Source: Bacteroidota bacterium
GTDB lineage: Bacteria; Bacteroidota; Bacteroidia; J057
Length of the DNA: 27,907 nt
Assembly (NCBI GenBank): GCA_963169475.1
Contig: CAUJFT010000123.1
Location: 1-27,907 of the forward strand
Direction: 5' to 3'
In this document: piece by piece, positions 23,278-27,907 of the stretch
Numbering within the stretch: position 1 is the first letter of the stretch
How the letters are laid out: every line of letters begins with the position of its first letter
Notes under the pieces: model-generated
What the model was told of the DNA's origin: nothing
The model's input: only the letters and a program-made list of their open reading frames with translations
Database searches by the model: none
Program-made: the position numbers and the translations under genes

Positions 23278-24777
23278 ATGAAGATTACCCGTCTTTTAAT
23301 TGCTAATAGAGGTGAAATTGCCCTTAGAATCATGCGAACCGCAAAAGAAATGGGGATTACTACGATAGCCGTTTTTTCCGAAGCCGATAGAAAATCCCCC
23401 CACGTTCAGTTTGCAGATGAGGCATATTGTCTTGGACCTGCCCCCTCTTCTCAATCTTACTTGAAAGGAGAGGACATTATCCAATTATGTGTCGCAAAAA
23501 AAATTGATGCTATTCACCCCGGATATGGATTTTTGTCTGAAAATGCAACATTTAGAAGGAAAGTAGAATCTGCCGGTATTATTTTTATTGGTCCTTCCGC
23601 AACGGCAATGGATATTATGGGAGACAAAATATCTGCTAAACAAGCAGTAAAAAAATTTAACGTTCCCTTAGTACCCGGATTAGATGAAGCAATTACGGAC
23701 GTAGCCTACGCGAAGTCGGTGGCGAAGGAGATTGGGTATCCCGTTTTGATAAAAGCATCTGCCGGAGGTGGAGGCAAAGGAATGCGAATTGTAGAGGAAG
23801 AGTCGGAATTAGAGAGTCAGATGCAGCGTGCAGTTAGTGAGGCGATTAATGCCTTTGGAGATGGCTCTGTTTTTGTAGAAAAATATGTAACCTCCCCAAG
23901 ACACATTGAAATTCAAGTACTTGCAGATAGTCATGGAAATTGTGTATATCTGTTTGAAAGAGAATGTTCTGTTCAAAGAAGACACCAAAAGGTAATAGAA
24001 GAAGCTCCTTCCGCCATTCTTACCCCTGAGATTCGGAAAAAAATGGGGGAAGCCGCCGTCAATGTATGTAAATCATGTAATTATACCAATGCCGGTACAG
24101 TAGAGTTTATTGTGGACGCAAACCTGAATTTTTATTTTCTCGAAATGAATACTCGGCTTCAGGTAGAACACCCCGTTTCGGAGATGATTACCGGAAAAGA
24201 CTTGGTTCAAGAGCAAATCCTCATTGCTGAAGGGGAACCGCTGCGTTTTCGTCAAGAAGACCTTGTTATCAATGGACACGCCCTTGAAGTTCGGGTATAT
24301 GCCGAAGACCCCGCTAATAATTTTCTACCGGATATAGGAACACTATCCGTTTACCAAAGACCACAAGGCAACGGTATAAGGGTAGATGACGGCTTTGAGG
24401 AGGGAATGGAAATTCCTATCTATTATGACCCCATGATTGCAAAGCTTATCACCCATGCCAATACAAGAACACATGCTATAGAAAAGATGATTCGAGCAAT
24501 AGATGAGTATCAAATTGTGGGTATTCAAACTACCTTACCTTTTTGTAAATTTGTACTTAGGCATCCCGCCTTTGTAAGTGGAATGTTTGACACTCATTTT
24601 GTGAACAAACATTTTCAACCGTCTTTCCTCAAAGATGAATTATCAGAAGCAGAAGCACAAGTTGCGGCACTTATCGCCAACGAGGTGTTTTCTTCTGAAA
24701 CCGCTTCCGCGCGCTCCTCTAACTCCAAAAATATTCCTGCATCTAAAAGTAATTGGAAGAAAAACAGAGTACGCTAA
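23278..24777 (+). CDS. accC: Biotin carboxylase subunit of acyl-CoA carboxylase
   Basis: The 499-residue ATP-grasp enzyme carboxylates biotin on a separate carrier protein, using ATP and bicarbonate. It is the first half-reaction of acetyl- or propionyl-CoA carboxylase. The biotin-carboxylase N-domain begins KITRLLIANRGEIALRIMR. Active-site residues known from E. coli AccC are present: K117 and K159, the Gly-rich loop SAGGGGKGM (161-169), E289, N291, R293, QVEH (295-298) and R339. Residues after about 450 form a tail of roughly 48, low in complexity and ending SNWKKNRVR, beyond the ~450-residue E. coli enzyme; such tails occur in other Bacteroidota members. No biotin-binding lysine (MKM) motif is in the protein, and no accB or carboxyltransferase gene is in the window. 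Whether acetyl-CoA or propionyl-CoA is the final acceptor cannot be told. Confidence 0.94.
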   Translation: MKITRLLIANRGEIALRIMRTAKEMGITTIAVFSEADRKSPHVQFADEAYCLGPAPSSQSYLKGEDIIQLCVAKKIDAIHPGYGFLSENATFRRKVESAGIIFIGPSATAMDIMGDKISAKQAVKKFNVPLVPGLDEAITDVAYAKSVAKEIGYPVLIKASAGGGGKGMRIVEEESELESQMQRAVSEAINAFGDGSVFVEKYVTSPRHIEIQVLADSHGNCVYLFERECSVQRRHQKVIEEAPSAILTPEIRKKMGEAAVNVCKSCNYTNAGTVEFIVDANLNFYFLEMNTRLQVEHPVSEMITGKDLVQEQILIAEGEPLRFRQEDLVINGHALEVRVYAEDPANNFLPDIGTLSVYQRPQGNGIRVDDGFEEGMEIPIYYDPMIAKLITHANTRTHAIEKMIRAIDEYQIVGIQTTLPFCKFVLRHPAFVSGMFDTHFVNKHFQPSFLKDELSEAEAQVAALIANEVFSSETASARSSNSKNIPASKSNWKKNRVR

Positions 24778-24877
24778 TCTCAAATTAAGATGAGATAATC
24801 TTATTATACTGACATGGGAAGTCTTAATCTCTTGGACTTTGTTGGGTGATGTGTATATTCCTTTATTAGAAAAATAT

Positions 24878-25801
24878 CTATTGAGAGCGATTATTTCCGC
24901 AAAGCCGAAAGAGCCTAACCCCAATAATAAAGGTTAATACGATGGAAAATAAAGTCCAATACCAAGGATAAGCTCCCATTGCTTCGCCCTCCGGAGGAGG
25001 GTATCCCGTAACCCCTGCACCGTATCCGAACAATACCATTAACCCGTTATACGCAAAGTGGGCAATGATTCCGGGGTATATACTTCGGGTTAGGTAAAAT
25101 AAATACCCCAAAATCCCCCCTAAAATTAGTCTGGAAAAAAAGCCGAAGAACTGAAAGTGCATGAAGCTAAAAAACGTTGCAGCAATGACAATCGCCCATT
25201 CCGCAGACACTATTCTATTCAGGGTTTTTTGTATAAATCCCCTGAAAAACATCTCTTCACAAACGGCGGGTACTAAGGCAAGCATGAGTAGATTGACAAG
25301 CATCTGACCCGTATCTGATGTAATGATAAATATCTTAATCATATCCAATGACTGCGACTCGCGTGCCTCTATCCAATTTTCTAATGCTTTCAAAAAGTCT
25401 GGTAAATGAAAAGTCTCACTATTAAAAGAAAGAGTTTGTATCAACGGAATGGAAGCAAACATCATCAATACCCCCGAATAAATTACGGGAAAATAATTTT
25501 TTACTGGTGGATAGCCCCCTTCCCGATTGAGATTTATCATCGTCCACCCTGCCAATCCCCAAGTAAATACCTGAGTCAGTCCCACTAAGGAAAGCACAAA
25601 ACTATGGTAAAGGCGCAATTGTGCTTCATTACTTAACAGGCTCTTTAACGTTTGAGGGTTGATACCGTACATATATCCAAGTCCCCCCGATAGCATTGGA
25701 ATAATCAGAACAAACCCAAGCCCTAAGATTAGAAACCCGGTTACTAATGAGAAAAAAGGACTTTTTTGGCAATAAATACCAACAGACTCTAAAAAAATCA
25801 C
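24878..25801 (-). CDS. CPBP family intramembrane metalloprotease
   Basis: The 307-residue integral membrane protein has about seven or eight hydrophobic segments and carries the three CPBP (CAAX protease/bacteriocin-processing, Abi) motifs: EEMFFR (E182-E183 and R187), FxxxH ending at H215, and HxxxN (H248, N252). The Glu and His residues should bind a catalytic zinc at the membrane interface. Substrates in bacteria are mostly unknown; roles include self-immunity and processing of small peptides. The start is GTG at 25801: no upstream ATG exists before an in-frame stop, and the next ATGs fall inside the first membrane segment. It is convergent with accC (100 bases) and divergent from the dihydrouridine synthase gene (142 bases). 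Family certain, function not. Confidence 0.9.
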   Translation of the reverse strand: MIFLESVGIYCQKSPFFSLVTGFLILGLGFVLIIPMLSGGLGYMYGINPQTLKSLLSNEAQLRLYHSFVLSLVGLTQVFTWGLAGWTMINLNREGGYPPVKNYFPVIYSGVLMMFASIPLIQTLSFNSETFHLPDFLKALENWIEARESQSLDMIKIFIITSDTGQMLVNLLMLALVPAVCEEMFFRGFIQKTLNRIVSAEWAIVIAATFFSFMHFQFFGFFSRLILGGILGYLFYLTRSIYPGIIAHFAYNGLMVLFGYGAGVTGYPPPEGEAMGAYPWYWTLFSIVLTFIIGVRLFRLCGNNRSQ

Positions 25802-25907
25802 TACTTTTGCGCTTGTATTATCGTTTGTTTACTTAGAAAATTATTATTTTTCTTGTGGAAAAAGGAACAAAGTTTCATCTGATAAGTAAAAACATTATTT
25901 CTTCGGA

Positions 25908-25915
25908 CAAAAATA
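25908..25915 (-). promoter_or_regulatory. Weak candidate -7 box TATTTTTG for the CPBP gene
   Basis: Consensus TAnnTTTG on the minus strand, but it would leave a leader of about 100 bases and no -33 element is seen. AT-rich context makes chance matches likely. Confidence 0.2.
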
Positions 25916-25943
25916 CGTTTTTTTTTATTTTGGCTACGAAAAA

Positions 25944-26933
25944 ATGGTAAAAATAGGAAATATATCTATCCCCACATTTCCTCTTCTGCTTGCGCCTATG
26001 GAGGATGTAAGCGACCCTCCTTTTCGCATTATTTGCAGGGAGTTAGGGGCAGACTTTGTTTTTACAGAATTTATCAGCGCAGAGGGGCTAATCCGCAATG
26101 TGGATAAAAGTGTACAAAAATTAGATATTTATCCAGAAGAGAGACCAGTAGGAATCCAAATTTTCGGAGGAGAGATTGACTCCATGCTCGAGTGTGCGCG
26201 GATAGTAGAAAGAGCGAATCCTGAAATTCTAGATATTAACTACGGATGTCCTGTATCCAAAGTAGTCTGTAAAGGCGGAGGGGCGGGTATTCTGAAAGAT
26301 ATAGATAAAATGGAGAAAATGACGCGGGAAATAGTAAAATCCACTCATTTACCTGTTACTGTAAAAACCCGATTGGGGTGGGATAGTGAGAGTATCCGAA
26401 TAGAAGAAGTGGCTTTACGCCTTCAAGATGCAGGTATCAAAGCCTTGACAATTCATGCAAGAACCCGCTATCAGATGTACCAAGGGGAATCCGATTGGAC
26501 ATGGATACAAAAAGTAAAATCACATCCGGATATAGAGATTCCTATCTTTGGAAACGGAGATGTTTCCTCTGGAGAAAAAGCCCATTTTAACCGAATTACT
26601 TATGACCCTGACGGAATTATGATAGGTAGGGCAGCGATTGGTTATCCATGGATTTTTAGAGAAATAAAACATTTTTTCAAGACGGGTACCCGCCTACCCC
26701 CTCCTTCGTTAAAAGAGAGAATCGAGATTTGCAAACGCCACTTATTAATGGAGGTGGAATGGAAGGGAGAAAAGTCCGCTATTCGTGAAATGAGGAGACA
26801 TTATTCTAACTATTTCAAAAGTTTGCAAGATTTCAAACCGATTCGTATGAAATTAGTTACCGCAGAAAATCTAACAGATATGCTGGGTATTTTTGAGCAA
26901 ATCGAAGAAACTTATTATACACAAAATCTCTAA
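25944..26933 (+). CDS. dusB: tRNA-dihydrouridine synthase (DusB type)
   Basis: The 329-residue flavoenzyme reduces uridine to dihydrouridine in the tRNA D-loop, using FMN and NADPH. It has the Dus TIM barrel: start motif LLAPMEDVSDPPFR (14-27), QIFGG (72-76), the catalytic cysteine C102 in DINYGCP, K141 in VKTRLGW, H171 and R173 in HARTR, and N204 of GNGDV near the FMN phosphate. A helical C-terminal recognition domain follows. Length and motif spellings fit the DusB/NifR3 branch (about 320-340 residues) best. Assignment to DusB rather than another Dus branch rests on family resemblance by eye. It is divergent from the CPBP protease gene. A weak AAATCT/AGATTT pair straddles its stop. Confidence 0.93.
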   Translation: MVKIGNISIPTFPLLLAPMEDVSDPPFRIICRELGADFVFTEFISAEGLIRNVDKSVQKLDIYPEERPVGIQIFGGEIDSMLECARIVERANPEILDINYGCPVSKVVCKGGGAGILKDIDKMEKMTREIVKSTHLPVTVKTRLGWDSESIRIEEVALRLQDAGIKALTIHARTRYQMYQGESDWTWIQKVKSHPDIEIPIFGNGDVSSGEKAHFNRITYDPDGIMIGRAAIGYPWIFREIKHFFKTGTRLPPPSLKERIEICKRHLLMEVEWKGEKSAIREMRRHYSNYFKSLQDFKPIRMKLVTAENLTDMLGIFEQIEETYYTQNL

Positions 26934-27020
26934 AAAATAAGATTTCGTTCGTTCAGAAAAGAAAATCAGCGCAAAATCAAACAAATTTTGTATAATTCTA
27001 AAAAAAAATACCAAAATATG

Positions 27021-27050
27021 TTGAGAGTGTGGCATTAATTACTATTTTTG
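27021..27050 (+). promoter_or_regulatory. Promoter: TTG, 19 bases, TATTTTTG
   Basis: TTG at 27021-27023 is followed after 19 bases by TATTTTTG at 27043-27050, a full match to the Bacteroidota TTG-N17-23-TAnnTTTG promoter and the best-formed plus-strand promoter in the window. Transcription would start near 27056, leaving a leader of about 110 bases to ATG 27167; that AU-rich leader shows no clear hairpin. Confidence 0.5.
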
Positions 27051-27166
27051 GGCGATTTTTAGCCTTCCTTTTAAATAAAGAAAAGCACGTATAAATTTTT
27101 AATAATAAAAAAGTACATAGATTAAATATTATTTTTCGTAAATCTTTAATTAGTAATTTGATAAAT

Positions 27167-27907
27167 ATGAAACGTTTGCTTCTAATTTTTGCATTTATCG
27201 CATCATTTACTGGAATCTATGCCCAAGGGGTAGATGTTACTAAGATAACTGCAGATACAAAAACTTATTTGTTTAATGACGGGAAAAATACCGTCAGAAA
27301 CTACATCTACGACCGCCTTCAGGCTCAAACCTCTTGTTGCGGTTCAGACCGTATCTATCTCGAAGTAAAAGTGGATCCTTCCGGGTATGTAATTAGTGCA
27401 AAAGCATTAACGGGAAAGAATGATTGTCTCAAAGAATCCGTCATTGATATTGTAAAAAACATCAAGTGGGATGCTGCCGACTTCAAAGGTCCAAAGTCTA
27501 TTTACTTTGAAGTGAAGCCCGAAATCGGTTGTGAGGGCCGGAAGAACGAATATGTAAAGATTGAAACATTCAATAACCCTCTACTCGCTCCTAGCGGACT
27601 ACCTACAAACTATGCAGCGAATAACCCTACCACTCCTAATGCCGCAGTACCTCAACAGCCTACTACCCCACCCGCAACTCCTGCTACGAATCAGCCGGTA
27701 GCTTCTACGCCTCCACCGATTGTAAATACGGAGCCGGTAGTAACTTCTACTCAACCGGTAACCGGCACTGCCAATATTCCCGTAAATATGTCGGCAACGC
27801 CTACTAAGTCAAGCCCAGTAGTTGTGCAAGGAACTCCAGCAATAGCAGGTAATCAGTCTGTGCCTTCTTCTCCTTCTAAGGCAGGTCCTGCTCCCCAAGC
27901 AACCCCT
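27167..27907 (+). CDS. Secreted protein with TonB-C-like domain and Pro/Thr-rich tail, 3' end beyond window
   Basis: From ATG at 27167 the frame is open to the window edge (247 codons) and is incomplete. A signal peptide (MKRLLLIFAFIASFTGIYA) is cleaved before QG. Residues about 40-118 look like the C-terminal fold of TonB: RIYLEVKVDPSGYVISAKAL, a helix with CLKESVIDIVKNIKWD, then KSIYFEVKP. In true TonB this domain sits at the C-terminus after a membrane anchor and a Pro-rich arm; here it sits directly after a cleavable signal and before the Pro-rich part. Four cysteines (C57, C58, C87, C122) could form disulfides. From residue 140 the sequence is low complexity, rich in Pro, Thr, Ala, Ser and Val, like a periplasm- or wall-spanning linker. 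What follows is not visible. Function unknown. Confidence 0.85.
   Translation, partial: MKRLLLIFAFIASFTGIYAQGVDVTKITADTKTYLFNDGKNTVRNYIYDRLQAQTSCCGSDRIYLEVKVDPSGYVISAKALTGKNDCLKESVIDIVKNIKWDAADFKGPKSIYFEVKPEIGCEGRKNEYVKIETFNNPLLAPSGLPTNYAANNPTTPNAAVPQQPTTPPATPATNQPVASTPPPIVNTEPVVTSTQPVTGTANIPVNMSATPTKSSPVVVQGTPAIAGNQSVPSSPSKAGPAPQATP

Noticed and set aside
24778..24877. Terminator between accC and the CPBP gene
   Set aside because: Only weak pairs such as AAGAT/ATCTT with no G+C-rich stem or T-tract; not listed as a feature.
1..27907. A mobile island or defence system
   Set aside because: No integrase, transposase, toxin-antitoxin, restriction, phage or CRISPR-associated gene is present, and base composition appears uniform by eye.

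Overview
The window is an ordinary chromosomal segment of a member of the Bacteroidota. Three things point there. The product ending at 21773 finishes in a type IX secretion (T9SS) C-terminal sorting domain. Several genes are preceded by the Bacteroidota -7 promoter box TAnnTTTG rather than a TATAAT box, and start codons lack strong Shine-Dalgarno sequences. Many products are small secreted or outer-membrane beta-barrel proteins of types common in this phylum. The DNA is AT-rich, and I see no integrase, transposase, phage gene, CRISPR array, tRNA or rRNA. I cannot name a genus.

Layout. 1-2214 (minus) is the 5' part of an ABCG-like exporter with two N-terminal FHA domains, cut by the window edge. 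Next come a small heat-shock protein (minus) and, divergently, a class V aminotransferase. 4330-7997 is an envelope block: a small secreted protein and a beta-barrel (minus), then a second barrel and a serine beta-lactamase-like lipoprotein (plus). lepA and a small secreted protein follow (minus). A very large alpha-2-macroglobulin lipoprotein with an intact CLEQ thioester motif fills 10753-16182. A 610-base gap behind it holds two terminators and a cluster of nested inverted repeats. A four-gene minus-strand unit runs from 21512 down to 16793: PPIase-like lipoprotein, SurA-like chaperone, MoxR ATPase, outer-membrane protein. Upstream of it is a T9SS cargo protein. The right end has biotin carboxylase (accC), a CPBP membrane protease, a DusB-type tRNA-dihydrouridine synthase, and the start of a secreted protein with a TonB-C-like domain and a Pro/Thr-rich tail.

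How the genes fit together. The prevailing theme is the cell envelope: export and folding of outer-membrane proteins (SurA, PPIase lipoprotein, barrels), envelope defence (alpha-2-macroglobulin), T9SS secretion and a regulated ABC exporter. Housekeeping genes (lepA, accC, dus, aminotransferase) are interspersed. No new defence or mobile system is evident. The least explained items are the structured gap at about 16340-16590, the Tyr/Asp-rich insert in the macroglobulin, the CxxC motif in the second parvulin domain of the SurA homologue, and the four-cysteine TonB-C-like secreted protein at the right edge. Four start sites (4767, 18145, 21512, 23113) were placed at internal ATG codons, because the longer frames open with TTG or GTG and extend ahead of clear signal peptides.
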